From Theodoxus fluviatilis (Eukaryota; Mollusca; Gastropoda; Cycloneritida; Neritidae): a stretch of 30,000 nucleotides of DNA. A program made the translations under genes and the position numbers. The stretch is from positions 1 to 30,000 of the forward strand of contig JAWQFJ010028320.1 of the NCBI GenBank assembly GCA_034096865.1. Direction: 5' to 3'. Shown here piece after piece: positions 18,022-29,740 of this stretch; the first letter of the stretch is position 1, and the number at the start of each line of letters is the position of its first letter. Below the pieces are notes generated by a model that was not told the origin of the DNA, searched no databases, and saw nothing but the letters and a program-made list of their open reading frames with translations.

Positions 18022-19090
18022 TTTTGACTGATATGCGAAGCAAAAGTGAGTCTATGTACTCACCTTTTTCGTCCGTCCAGGCGTTCGGGCGTCCTGGCGT
18101 CCGGGCGTCTGTAAAAAACTTTAACGTTGGATTTTTCTCGGAGACTATTAAGTCTATCAACACCCAATTTGGCATGATGGTGTAGGATGACAAGGTGTAC
18201 AACAACATAAATAGTGACTTGACCTTGCTTCAAGGTCAAGGTCGCAGGGGCCATAAATGTTGCCTAAAAAACAGCCATTTTTCACATTTTCCCAATTTTC
18301 TCTGAAGTTTTTGAGATTGGATACCTGACCTATATATGGTATATAGGGCAAGGTAAGCCCTATCTTTTGATACCAGTTTGGTTGACCTTACTTCAAGGTC
18401 AAGGTTACAGGAGGTCTTTAAAGTTGGATTCTATACATATTTTGAAGTGACCTTGACCCTGAACTATGGAAGATAACTCTTCCAAACTTCAGAAGATTGT
18501 AGTACACATGTTATACTTTCATCATGAGACACATTTGGTCACATATCATCAAGGTCAAGGTCACTTTGACCCTTATGAAATGACCAAAATGGGGTAGTGA
18601 ACCACTAAAAGTGACCATATCTCATGGTAGAAAGTGCCAATAAGCACCATTGTGCTTCCTATGTCTTGAATTAACAGCCCCGAGTTGCACAGACTCAAGC
18701 GGATCAGCGCTTACAAGCGCTGAGCAGCGCTTGCGCCGTGAAACGGTTTGTTCAGGATGCGTAGCGCTGCAAAGCGCTGCATGTGATTCGGCGCTTTGCA
18801 GCGCTGCGCCTCCTGAACAAGCCGTTTCACGGCGCAAGCGCTGCCCAGCGCTTGTAATCGCTGAGTCTATGCAACACGCGGCAGCTTTGTGTTGCATGAC
18901 CTTGGATGACCTTGACCTTGGGTCAAGGTCACATGTATTTTGGTAGGAAAAATGTGTAAAGCAGTTCTTAGTATATGATGTCATAGCTAGGTTTAGTCGT
19001 TTGACCTTGACCTTGAAGGTCACCTGAAGGTCAAGGTCATGTAAAGGTCAATGTCAAGCATGTGAGTCGTATGGGCTTTGCCCTTCTTGT
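18022..19090. mobile_element. TCAAGGTCA-rich dispersed repeat, copy 2
   Basis: Same start, body and end as copy 1 (11248-12929) in the same orientation, but a single unit. It contains direct and inverted TCAAGGTCA motifs, ending in a cluster near 18895-19060. It is interrupted by a palindromic insertion at 18690-18890. It lies downstream of the zinc-finger gene. Confidence 0.88.
18690..18890. mobile_element. Palindromic fold-back element with GTTGCA flanks
   Basis: Compared with copy 1, this stretch is extra sequence placed between two GTTGCA hexamers (18684-18689, 18891-18896), consistent with a 5-6 bp target-site duplication. Its two halves are imperfect reverse complements around a 13-base loop (18778-18790), with arms of roughly 90 bp. 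The inner part (TTGTTCAGGA with AGCGCTGC motifs) matches the ends of the TIR element at 11378-11884, so the two are related. Confidence 0.8.
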
Positions 19091-19413
19091 GATCCTTTGA
19101 AATTATGTGGGTTTTAAAACTGCGTGATGTGCCAACATACAGATTTTATATATCTTTTACCAATAAATTGGATTCTAAATACCCAACGCTGTTCTGATGT
19201 TTCAGTAGGAAACGACAGATAACGTTTAAGGCCTAGTGTTCGAATGTGAACTGTTCGTCGCCAGAATGTTTCCATGCTGAAATCCCAGCTACCTGGTGAT
19301 TGAACACGTGCAGACATAACACACTAGGAGAAACTCCCAAGCCCTCAACTGTATAGGAATGTGATTTCGCTCGCTGCGTGTAGGCCGACTACAGTAGAAT
19401 TGACGAGGGAAAA

Positions 19414-19731
19414 GCTTCCAAAAACGGGCCACACTAGTGGACTTGTCCGAGGAGAGGGGTGAGAGAAAGACAGCCAAGCTGGCGGGAAACACAAACTGGC
19501 GGGACGCAACATTTGATTGACTGCGTTTTTAGTTTTCTTTTCTTCTTCAAATCGTCAAATTCTTTTGCCATTCTAAATATGAATCACTGCGAATTCACTG
19601 ATAATTAACCAACCAAAATCACTTGCCAGTCAGTTGCTGTAGCTTGCTAGCTTGTATTGCCCGCCAGCTTGGCCGTCTTTCCACATCCCTCTCCTCAGAC
19701 GAGTCCACTAGAGTGGCCCGTTTATGGAAGC
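19414..19731. repeat. Inverted repeat, about 73-bp arms
   Basis: 19414-19486 (GCTTCC, ACGGGCCAC, GAGGAGAGGG, CCAAGCTGGCGGG) matches the reverse complement of 19660-19731 with scattered mismatches; the spacer is 173 bp. It may be a decayed fold-back or MITE. I see no clear target-site duplication or coding sequence. Confidence 0.8.
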
Positions 19732-20600
19732 CTTTCCAAGAGTAACATACTGTATGTGACGATAGCATTGTCAGAGTTTCCATTCAACCGGTCTGGTTGC
19801 TCAAGATTTTCGTCTTGGTTGTCCATTTAAGAGACCAAGACTGAAAGAAAGAATGAATGGAGTATTACGGTCCATCCTTTGTAGGCTCTGTAAAGCAATT
19901 TTCTACACCATCACTAGAGCTGCTAGTAACTTAGAGTACATTACGCCTCGATCTCCCTAGTCAATCGCCTTTCATGAGTCGCGTGGGGGAGACGATCGAG
20001 GTGCGTCTATTCTTACCCCCAACTCACAGGCAGTGAGACAAAAAGAAGAAGAGAAGAAGGAAAGCTTCACATCAGTGCTGTCACACACTACCATCATGTA
20101 AAGTTTCACTTCCTGGGTAAAACCGTTTTCGGGCTGAGCCCGTTTCGGTATTTCATATCTAATTTTTCAACTGGACCGTTCAAGTTTTCAGGCCAGGACA
20201 GTCAGCTCTAGACGACACAACGTAAAAACGGTCACTGTTTGGAAACAACTTGGAGAGTTTCGAGTCGCGAACAAGAGAATGAGAAAATACCAGTATAGAA
20301 ATAGTCAAATCGACGGGCCAATTGTCAGTCCAACGAGTCAGAGTGAATAAAAGCAACATCAGTCAGACTGGTCATTGTAGGCCTATTCTTCTTGATCAAA
20401 ATAGCTTGATTTTGTAAAATCCCGACACAATGTACATGTTCAAGACATCATGCCACCACCATCAGCCCCACCTCCCTTATTGAGCACAAGCATTCATTCG
20501 TGTCTAAAATCAAAGCTCACACACACACACGCACGCACGCGGGCACACACATGCACGAATGTTTGCACATAAAGCATCTAGCTAAATCTCAGCCAGAGCC
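19732..20600. other. Intergenic sequence, little recognisable
   Basis: An imperfect hairpin around 19946-20003 (CCTCGATCTCCC against GGGAGACGATCGAGG) and a short (CA)n at about 20519-20554 are the only structures I see. Confidence 0.5.
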
Positions 20601-20732
20601 GTACCATCCAACGCTGGCGTCTACAACGATGAATCAATAGCCGATCCAATGAATATGTCCATCTTTGAAATGGGTTTATGCCCCCCTTGCCTTTTAAAGT
20701 CCACAACAAACACAGCAGATACGAATAACATT

Positions 20733-20738
20733 TTTAAT
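20733..20738 (-). terminator. Possible variant polyadenylation signal (ATTAAA)
   Basis: On the minus strand ATTAAA is followed after about 20 bases by a GT-rich run (CTGCTGTGTTTGTTGTGG), the usual layout of a cleavage site. If used by the PH-domain gene, its 3' UTR would be about 9 kb. Other ATTAAA sites lie closer, so this is weak. Confidence 0.2.
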
Positions 20739-21670
20739 GTTTGCATAATGGCTCTCCAGAAAATGCATCCCTACATCCCCATTTTCTTATCAGGACACAG
20801 TGAAAAGACAGCAATTAATAAACCAATTTTATAATTTCAGTATAACTGAAACGACAATTCCCCAAACCACGCACATTACAACAGTGCTCGATATAAACAG
20901 AAACAGCAACTGTTCATTCAGCTAAAACCAACAACATGATAAAGTTGTACAAATACTTATTCCACGCACGGCTTAGTTTAATATTCGGTTCAGTGTTTGA
21001 TATTGATACTGTTTGTCAAAGTGCATACGTGACCAGCTACAAAAAAACCCCAACCTCGTCCTAACTCGATAATGCGGTGTTCGGAGATATATCACTTTCA
21101 AATCTGCAATCTAACTTGAAAATGTGACGTCCATGATGTGCATTTCTGCAAAACCATGTCACTGACCCAGACTGACCCCATAACGTACTTCTGCATGTAG
21201 AGCAGAATCGCCTTGTGCGAATTAGGACTGCTTTCGTGCTGGGGTTAACACATGTACACTGTGGAAGGTGAAAAATACTCAGCATGTTTGTTTGTTTTTA
21301 AAGCAGTTCTGAAGTAAAATGAATCAAAATAATTCAGGCCAGTTCGATTTCTGACAGGAAAAAAAGTGGTTAACATTTAAAGATTACCACATCAACTCTA
21401 AGTGCTCAACTGTGACATCAAAGAGAGGCAAAACGTCATAAGCACATCCATGACTAAAACAAAGACTTGGGTGATGGGATTTTCTTTTCTGGTGTCTGTG
21501 CACTGTGCATGTCTAATTAAGTGAGTGCAAAATACATGTGTTGTTATCAGAAACTCTGGTGAATGCAAGCATGTGTACATGTATCATAAAAACATGTAAA
21601 CTTATCAATATGTGTGTGAGAGTGCAATCATAACCTTGATTAATATGAGTAAGAAAATTGTTGCAATTCA

Positions 21671-21692
21671 TGTGTGTGTGTGTGTTTGTGTG

Positions 21693-21772
<80 letters not shown>

Positions 21773-21854
21773 TGCAAGTGCATGCCTGCCCATGCAAGTG
21801 TGTGCGTGTGCATGCATGTGAATGAGTGTGTGTATATATGTGTGTATGTATACA

Positions 21855-21888
<34 letters not shown>

Positions 21889-21890
21889 CA
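21671..21890. repeat. (TG)n-(GA)n-(TG)n compound microsatellite
   Basis: A short TG run, a (GA)n run at about 21697-21768, then TG/TA/CA-mixed repeats including a clean TG block near 21858-21885. Confidence 0.95.
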
Positions 21891-22775
21891 TGCATGGGTG
21901 CAATGTGCCATGGATAGCTGCATTACATACATGTCAGTGACAAAAGCCAATCACTCTAAACTTATTACACAATTTGCTGTTTACAAACCATTCAAACTGC
22001 AGCAAATACAACAAAATATTTTGCATTACAAAATAAAACCCGGTAAATATATTAAAAAAACCCAACAGCAACAAAAAAGTTGGGCCAAACAAAACAAGCC
22101 AAAAATATTTTAAAGGTAAATATACATGAACAGTACGAGTTTATCATTGATTTGCACCTTATCTATGTATGGACAAAAACACCAATTTCATAACTTTTAA
22201 TGTCATTACAATGAGGGATACAAATGCTGATGAATTTTTCCTGCAAGCTTCATGTCCACACTAAATGCATCGAGTAAAAACCAGAGACTGAACTCAGCGG
22301 GATGCGAGGTTTTCTAGGAAAGAAAACTTCTGGAAAGCAGGAGAGATGAAAAGCTTTTAAGCCGACATCAAATTTTTACTGACAACGTACACACAAGCAC
22401 ATTCTTCAATTCTGATATTCACCTGAACAAGTCTTACAACTCTTAAGCAGGAAAACTTACACACTTGACAGAATTATGTTGAAGGATCAGAAATATATGT
22501 CTAAACCTCAAAAGTGCAAATAAGCAAAGGGTGAATTTTTTCAAATGTATTAAAAAAATCATTCACAAAGCATCCTGATTGAATGATTCAGTAAGTATTT
22601 TCTTGTTTACACAAAAATCAGTAGAAATCTGTGATACACATCAAAGCATGGAATGAGAGGCTTACTATTAAAACAAGTATACTTTGCATCCAGATGAAAA
22701 CTTTTTTGGTTTTACTCAGTCATGGACACAGGGAGAGTATCAAAACAAACAAATGTGGAGAATCTTCCTTTCAGC

Positions 22776-22777
<2 letters not shown>

Positions 22778-22824
<47 letters not shown>
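22778..22824. repeat. (GT)n microsatellite
   Basis: An uninterrupted GT dinucleotide run of about 23 units. Confidence 0.97.
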
Positions 22825-22825
<1 letters not shown>

Positions 22826-23585
22826 ATGAGTGTATGTGCATGCATGCATGTAAATATAATCCTCAAGAATTATTGAAAAACAAAGTAACAAGAAAACTAT
22901 ATTACATATCATCAGGTAGACTCTCTTAAAAGACATGGCTTTGTCAAAGAACCATGGTTAACAATCATATACGTATGCATAGACAAGTGCATCTATGTTA
23001 ATAAATTAATCATATATATTAATTATTATATACTCATCTGCTGCATTGCGGGGAAAAGGGCGAAAAACAAAGCTAGGCTTTTCACATCAAATACTTTCTA
23101 TACAAAAACACAATCACAACACTAACCGGTGTCAGTTAAAACAACTGAATCATAGACTTCACCTCTTTACACTTTGTGCAACAATCCAGATAAGTTTAGG
23201 TGTAGCAAAAGCAAACAAGTCATTTGGAATGAGATGCAAATGACCCTGAAAATTCAAACAAATGCATCAGACAAATGATGTAATCAAGTATAAGCTGTGA
23301 CAGTCAATCACAGAGCTGGAATGACACACATAAAGACATCCAAAAATTCTTAGCAGGCAAAACACCAGTCTTGGGTAGTCATAAATCTGTTCTTGGACTT
23401 GTTCACAAGCTGGGCTAGCAAGGACTGGACTTTGAAATGATACATTTGAGATGTTGTGGGAGACAGAAACATCATGTCCTTGCAGGCAGGATTTTCCATG
23501 CAGAGACGGTGAAAATAAGCTGTGGGAAGGCTCAAGTTGCCCGACTGGTCCTCCCTTTCTGATTAAACTTAATACAGGCATAAAT

Positions 23586-23587
<2 letters not shown>

Positions 23588-23619
<32 letters not shown>

Positions 23620-23642
23620 TAATAATAATAATAATAATAATA
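23588..23642. repeat. (AAT)n microsatellite
   Basis: A trinucleotide AAT run with one GAT interruption. The poly-isoleucine frames on both strands come from it. Confidence 0.97.
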
Positions 23643-24446
23643 AATGAATCATGATGCAAACAATCTTCCACTGATGCTGGAATCAGTGAGCTCCGTCATC
23701 CTCAGCCAGTAATGACTCATTTTGCAAACTGATACAGGCTGCAGTTTGTAGGGTGTTGCTTCAATTCTTTAACAGCATGTTACATGCTAGAGTGGTAACC
23801 GCAGCATGCACTGTTCATGTTAGCCTAGCACTAACAACACACGTTTCAGTAAAAGCAGCTAGACCTAAGATGTGTCCACAAACAGTAAAAAAGGGAAGTT
23901 TTCACAAAGCATCGCAATTTTGAGATGGAATGTTCTGATGTTTTAATTCACATTCAGCAAGACGATGATGCAATCTCGCATGAAAAAAGCAGGGACAAAA
24001 TATTTTTCTCGGAGACTGTTCAGCTTTAGATATAGATGACAGCTGATGACATGATAATATAACACACAAAGGAACATCAAATGTATGATGGAAAAATACT
24101 ATTCAGGTTGATAGTTGGACGGCAGACTCTATGATGGTACTTATAAGAAGTGCATAAACTCTCTTCAATTCTCAAAATTTAAAAAATCCTTCATTTTCTT
24201 GCTCAGCACACATCTTGCTGATGAAAACCCCTTGCTCAAATAGTTTTTTTCATAATTAGACATGCATAAACTTTTCATTTACCTGCCTGACAATTTTCTA
24301 TGCAAAACTTAACAAAAATATGAACAAATCAAAGCTGAATTTGTCATAATTCCACATGGAAAGAATCTACGGGAAGTGAAAGGAAGAGCACTTACAGCAG
24401 CTGCAGCTGCTGGGCCTTCCCCTTTTCAGCTGGAACCCGTGGTCAT

Positions 24447-24758
24447 GGAGCTCTGGGGGCCTGTTCTGGGAACTCCATCACTTGTGGAGCTCTGGGGGCC
24501 TGTTCTGGGAACTCCATCACTTGTGGAGCTCTGGGGGCCTGTTCTGGGAACTCCATCACTTGTGGAGCTCTGGGGGCCTGTTCTGGGAACTCCATCACTT
24601 GTGGAGCTCTGGGGGCCTGTTCTGGGAACTCCATCACTTGTGGAGCTCTGGGGGCCTGTTCTGGGAACTCCATCACTTGTGGAGCTCTGGGGGCCTGTTC
24701 TGGGAACTCCATCACTTGTGGAGCTCTGGGGGCCTGTTCTGGGAACTCCATCACTTGT
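24447..24758. repeat. 39-bp minisatellite, eight near-identical copies
   Basis: Exactly eight units of 39 bp (GGAGCTCTGGGGGCCTGTTC, then TGGGAACTCCATCACTTGT). The unit is a multiple of three and stop-free in more than one frame on each strand; the plus frame from 24376 would repeat VELWGPVLGTPSL. No conserved domain is visible. The near-identity of units points to recent expansion or gene conversion. A minus-strand GTAAGT-type donor (ACTTAC) lies at about 24391-24396. Confidence 0.95.
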
Positions 24759-27560
24759 GGCTCCTGAGCTAGCACCACTGTAATGCCCTACCATTACATA
24801 TCAGTGTCTTTACAAGGAGTGGTTAACATCAAATTGCATTCAAGTTTCATTGTAGGAGAAACAAATTCCTTCCAACTATAAAACATTCTGCTACTTGGAC
24901 AGATTTTAGGATGATAATCATTGCAAACATTTATCTGATTTCACTGCCCTGTCAAACGATTTCATGTGCACTCTGGACTAAAAGCATAGCATATTCCATT
25001 AGACACAGTTTTGTAGTGCTTCATCCTACTCAAACAGCTGTGTTTGAGATCGGCAGACATTTTTTCTCTACTTGAAACAGATAATGGATCAAGTGCTCAA
25101 AGTTTCTTTTGACTGTATGGTGATCTAAGAGTTCTGGGTTGCTTCAATACTATGACAGCTCCTCGTATTGCATCCTTTCCACAGATGTTCTTATGGACAT
25201 GTTAGTAAAAGATATGTATTCAGTAGTGAATGTTAAAATGTGAAAATCATAGAGAAATTATTCATTCAGGTGCCCTTGAAAATTATTTCCGACAGTTCCA
25301 ACAACCTACTGCTCTGCCAAGAACCTTTCTGAAACAGGTGGGGGTTGACAACCCTGGATGGTAGATGACAATTCATTCTTCATCAGATGAATATGTTTTA
25401 GTAAAAAATGTGTGCTTCTTTAACACTTTTACTTGTCAACTGTTGTCCCTGTGATTGAAACAACTTTGCAAAAGCCTTTTAACGCCAGGCTATGTCTAGC
25501 AGAGCAGTGCATCATTGCATACTACATGCACTAGCTCAGTCTCCATTCATGACATGTTCTGCACCTGCTGCATTTCTCAACTCCAAAGGCAAAGCTATAC
25601 AAGTCTATGGCAAAAAAAAAAAGGAATCATCTGCACCTTTTCCGCACAAATTAGTCAAGAGGTCTTCTTGAATAAGTTCAGTGCACCAATATGTTTTCCC
25701 CCAAAGCAAATCACAGCCAATCACAGCCTACATTGCATGCTCAACAAGTCACAATCAAATTTGTATTCAGGGCTCCAGTTGGTTGGAGAGTAAGGGGTTC
25801 CTATTGCAATGCATCAGTCACTTGACCATGGTCAGAATGAGAGACACAACAGCATCTCCTCCTTCACAGCAAGTGTTGCCACACAATGGCATGTTCATGC
25901 ATAATGTTCCACAACGCCGCCACCAATCTCTGTCCCTCGCTGCCGGTCCTGTAGCATCCTGGCTGTCAGCCAAGGCTCAGCTGTTCCCTTCTGAGACTTC
26001 TAAATATAGGTATCATGTGATGACCTTGTGGCAGAGCTGCCTGTTGTTCTTCACATGGTTACTAAATTTAGAACAGTATGTTTCCACTGGAAAAACTCCA
26101 GAGCCAGCCCAGATTTTCACTGATTGCAAGGAGCGGTGAGGGAATGGGGACATGGGTGGCATATTGTAATAAGGAACATCATATGTCAGAAAGAGATGGG
26201 CATGCATTGCAAATGGTAATACTTTTCGCACTTCCCTTGAAACTAAATATATATTCATTAGAAAACAAAATCGAGTAGTTCCACTCAAAAGCCATGAAAA
26301 GTATTTCAAAATTTAAAATAAATTAAAAAGCATGATAAAACAGCAAGAACAAAATTTGCTACACTGCACAAATTAGATGAGGAATGTAGATGAAGTAAGT
26401 TTTTTTTAAACAAGCATTGTTCTACAAGCAAAATAATCACTGTAGACAATCTACCAAGGAATCTTGCATTCCCTGCGAGGATCACAAACATATGAAAGCA
26501 CCAAATGCACAACAATCATGATTCCACCACATAGCAAACAAGAATACATTACATTCATCCTAAACCATGACTAGCAGGCAACAAGTTTTTGAAACTAAAA
26601 CAAGAAATACTATTTACATGACTGTGAAAACATATGCAATTACAACAAAAAAAAAACAATTAAGGCCACCTTGTACAGTGCAGTTCTACTAAAGTGGGGG
26701 AAAACACAGTCTTGGTGTAAGTCAAGTGCACCTTGCATTAGTCAAGAAGTTAATTTGGCACATTTTAATTACTCTTATTGGGACATCTTGATTTCATTCC
26801 ATCACTTTGCAAACTATCTGGCTCTACACACTTGATGAATTTCACATCCAATGGCAAAAATCAAAGTTACTGTTTGTTTCCTTTTTGCAGTAGACAAAGG
26901 TATGAACTGAGACAAAACTTTTCACTCTGAACACTTTCAACAAAACATAAGCTCATAACTGCAGACAAACACCTTTTGTTCTGATATGTTCAATTTGTCA
27001 ATGTGCAAAATCACTTGATGTAGCACTAACTATGAAAAGAACCAGACTTTTTTAAATCAACAGAGAGAGTAACATTTAGCACATCCAATTCTTTTGAAAT
27101 GGCACATGAAACAACAAACTGTGAGTTGATTTTCAACAAGTTTGTGACTGTTGGAAAAATCTTTGCCTGGAGAAATTACAGTAATTTTATAACAATGGTG
27201 GGACATGTTCATCCAATTATCACAGTATCCAGAAAATTTCTCTTTGTGTTTTTCCTCAGCTTTCAACACATAGCGTAGTGCATCTATGATGAGTCTACAT
27301 AGCCACGTCTCCTGTTTACAAGTGCAACTGTTTTACTGTGGACAAGACCACACACAAAGATGCAGGTGCTGACAGGCTGTCATCCTCCTCCAATCAAACG
27401 GTGGGTACACATCAATAACTTTGAAATACAGCAGCTAAAAAGCCTTAGATCACAATCACTCAGCAAGCCTGTACTGATGTGGGAAAACCGTCTGCCACTG
27501 CACCAGTCTTCTTCATGCGAAGATTTCAGGGGACAAGAATGTAACTTTCAGTTTCACAAT

Positions 27561-27946
27561 GTGACGTAGCACATTAATAGCGTGACGTAGGACATTAACA
27601 GCGTGACCTAGCACATTAATAGCATGACCTAGTACATTAATAGCGTGACATAGTGCATTAATAGCGTGACGTAGCACATTAACAGCGTAACGTAGTACAT
27701 TAATAGCGTGACCTAGCTCATTAATAGGTGACCTAGTACATTAATAGCGTGACCTAGTACATTAATAGCGTGACCTAGTACATTAATAGCATGACCTAGT
27801 ACATTAATAGCGTGACCTAGTATATTAATAGCATGACATAGTACATTAATAACATGATGTAGTACATTAACATGACATAGTAAATTAACAACATGACATA
27901 GTACATTAATAGAGTGACGTAGTACATTCAAAGTGGGACATAGTTA
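27561..27946. repeat. 21-bp minisatellite, about 17 copies
   Basis: Units such as GTGACCTAGTACATTAATAGC recur every 21 bp; unit length becomes irregular and divergence rises towards the right end (27840-27946). The hydrophobic minus-strand frame (NVLGHAI repeats) follows from the period being a multiple of three. Confidence 0.95.
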
Positions 27947-28183
27947 CCTGAGAGTCTTCATTTCAATTGATTGGAAAGTGTTCAAGAAACCAACTATTTT
28001 GCAGCAGTCAGTATTTTGGAGTATGCTGTTGTATTTGGGAAAATATCCTTGAATATATTTATGAAAAACACTCCTAACTTAGCACTTTTCCTCAAATTTA
28101 GTTTAAATCTTGGAGAAGGAATGTAGCACTGCAGCACAACTGTAATTTTATAAGCTCTGCTTCTCAGCATTGGACAGGGAAGT

Positions 28184-28330
28184 GGTAATTAACCTGACTG
28201 CTCCACAGTGCAGACCCACTACTCCCCATGTGGGTAATTAACCTGACTGCTCCACAGTGCAGACCCACCACTCCCCATGTGGGTAATTAACCTGACTGCT
28301 CCACAGTGCAGACCCACTACTCCCCATGTG
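28184..28330. repeat. 49-bp tandem repeat, three copies
   Basis: Copies start at 28184, 28233 and 28282 (GGTAATTAACCTGACTGCTC, CACAGTGCAGACCC, CCCCATGTG), nearly identical. The unit is unrelated to the 49-bp satellite at 7763. Confidence 0.95.
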
Positions 28331-28466
28331 GGTGATGTACAATTGCATAACCCCCTTCCAAGGCTGAGTTTTTCTATCCAGGTGAGTGCGTCATGTAGAA
28401 ATACCAGCACCGAGTCAGGCTAGCATGTCTCTGACTGTTTTGAATTGTCTCAGTTTCTTTGAATAA

Positions 28467-28475
28467 ACAACAACA

Positions 28476-28506
<31 letters not shown>

Positions 28507-28513
28507 CAACAAC
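28467..28513. repeat. (CAA/CAG)n trinucleotide tract
   Basis: Two or three CAA, about eight CAG and several CAA units. It gives short poly-Gln (plus) and poly-Cys (minus) frames, but there is no surrounding coding sequence to support an exon. Confidence 0.95.
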
Positions 28514-29740
28514 TCAAGTTACATGTAGGGAATGCAGACACACTAGAACTTCTGTTTACCTCTGAAGCATCACAGAGAAGAAATGGAATGGCAGACAACA
28601 TCACAGGGACAAGCACACATGCAGTTCCTGCAGAAGCACAGTGGCTGCTACTCATGGTAAGTCATATCCCTTATCCAAGGCACCCAACCTAAGACAGGGA
28701 TGAAATCTTCTCACTTAATCCTGCCTTTACCTGATCACCCTTTTTTTAATTTACAGAATGCCTTCATAATCATGAGAGTAAACAAATATATCTGGGCTAA
28801 GGAACAGACAATTCATATTTTCACAGAAATCATTCCTTTCCAACATTGCTTCTTTAGATTGAATCACTGATTAATTCATATTTAATTGCATATGATTAAA
28901 TCACATTTGCTACAGCGTAATGGCTCCAGAACTGAGCAGGAATGTTTTCATAACATAACATCTTTACCTCAGCTAATCTGCAATTACTGCAGCATTCAAC
29001 CAGTCCCTGATAATGAGTGTATGATATTTCTACAAATTTTAGTTTTGTCTAGGGACATTAAAACATATAATGTTCAATAACTTTAAGCCTCAAATCAACT
29101 ACAAACACCTAACATTTTCTCTGAATCTGTCATGCAACTTCAATTAACTGTACTTCCTAGAAAAAGACGCCTGATAGTGGCATTAGAAAAAACAACAACT
29201 GAAATTTACCAAACTTGAAGCAGGCAGTTTAAACCTAACACAAAACATTGTTGAGATTCACATCATTGGGAATTTAAGAATTCCCACTGATTTCCTCACT
29301 TCAGCAGCTCACAACAAGATTTAGAATGGCACACTCGATTTTAAGAAAAACATTTTTTTTAAAAGAAGCTTTCATTCTGTGTGAGGACAGTCTCACCTGC
29401 ACAAGCTCAACTTCTCTAAGTATCAGGAGCATCAAGCATGCAAAGAGCAGTCATGCGTAGGGCTGGTAAGACAAAATGCCCAGCAGGCAAAACACTAGAA
29501 GAAGTACTTATCAGCACAGTCTGACTAGCTGCAACACAGATTCCCATCTTAACATTAAATGCATTGCAAGGACAACTTCCTAATCTGTAGTCAGTTCATA
29601 CAGACAGACACTAGGATAACAAAACCATACTTCAAGGTAACATGTACCACTCTTCAGCATCACTCTAACATCCACAACTTCTCACATCAGGCAAGGCCAA
29701 GTCAGCCAGGCCTTCAAGCTGATTGCATCCCCACACCGCG

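Larger units (their letters stand above)
20601..29740. other. Long AT-rich region without recognised exons
   Basis: Apart from the tandem repeats listed, I find no convincing coding exon on either strand. Composition becomes AT-rich and the dispersed elements seen to the left are absent. It lies downstream of the minus-strand PH-domain gene's stop codon and may contain its 3' UTR, but the transcript end is not fixed by sequence alone. Confidence 0.4.

Noticed and set aside
23267..23671. Minus-strand frame of 134 codons
   Set aside because: It contains an isoleucine run from the AAT microsatellite and no domain; no splice or promoter support.
25681..26139. 152-codon plus-strand frame as an exon
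   Set aside because: No motif, biased composition or clear splice sites; it is within the range expected by chance in a 9-kb exon-free region.
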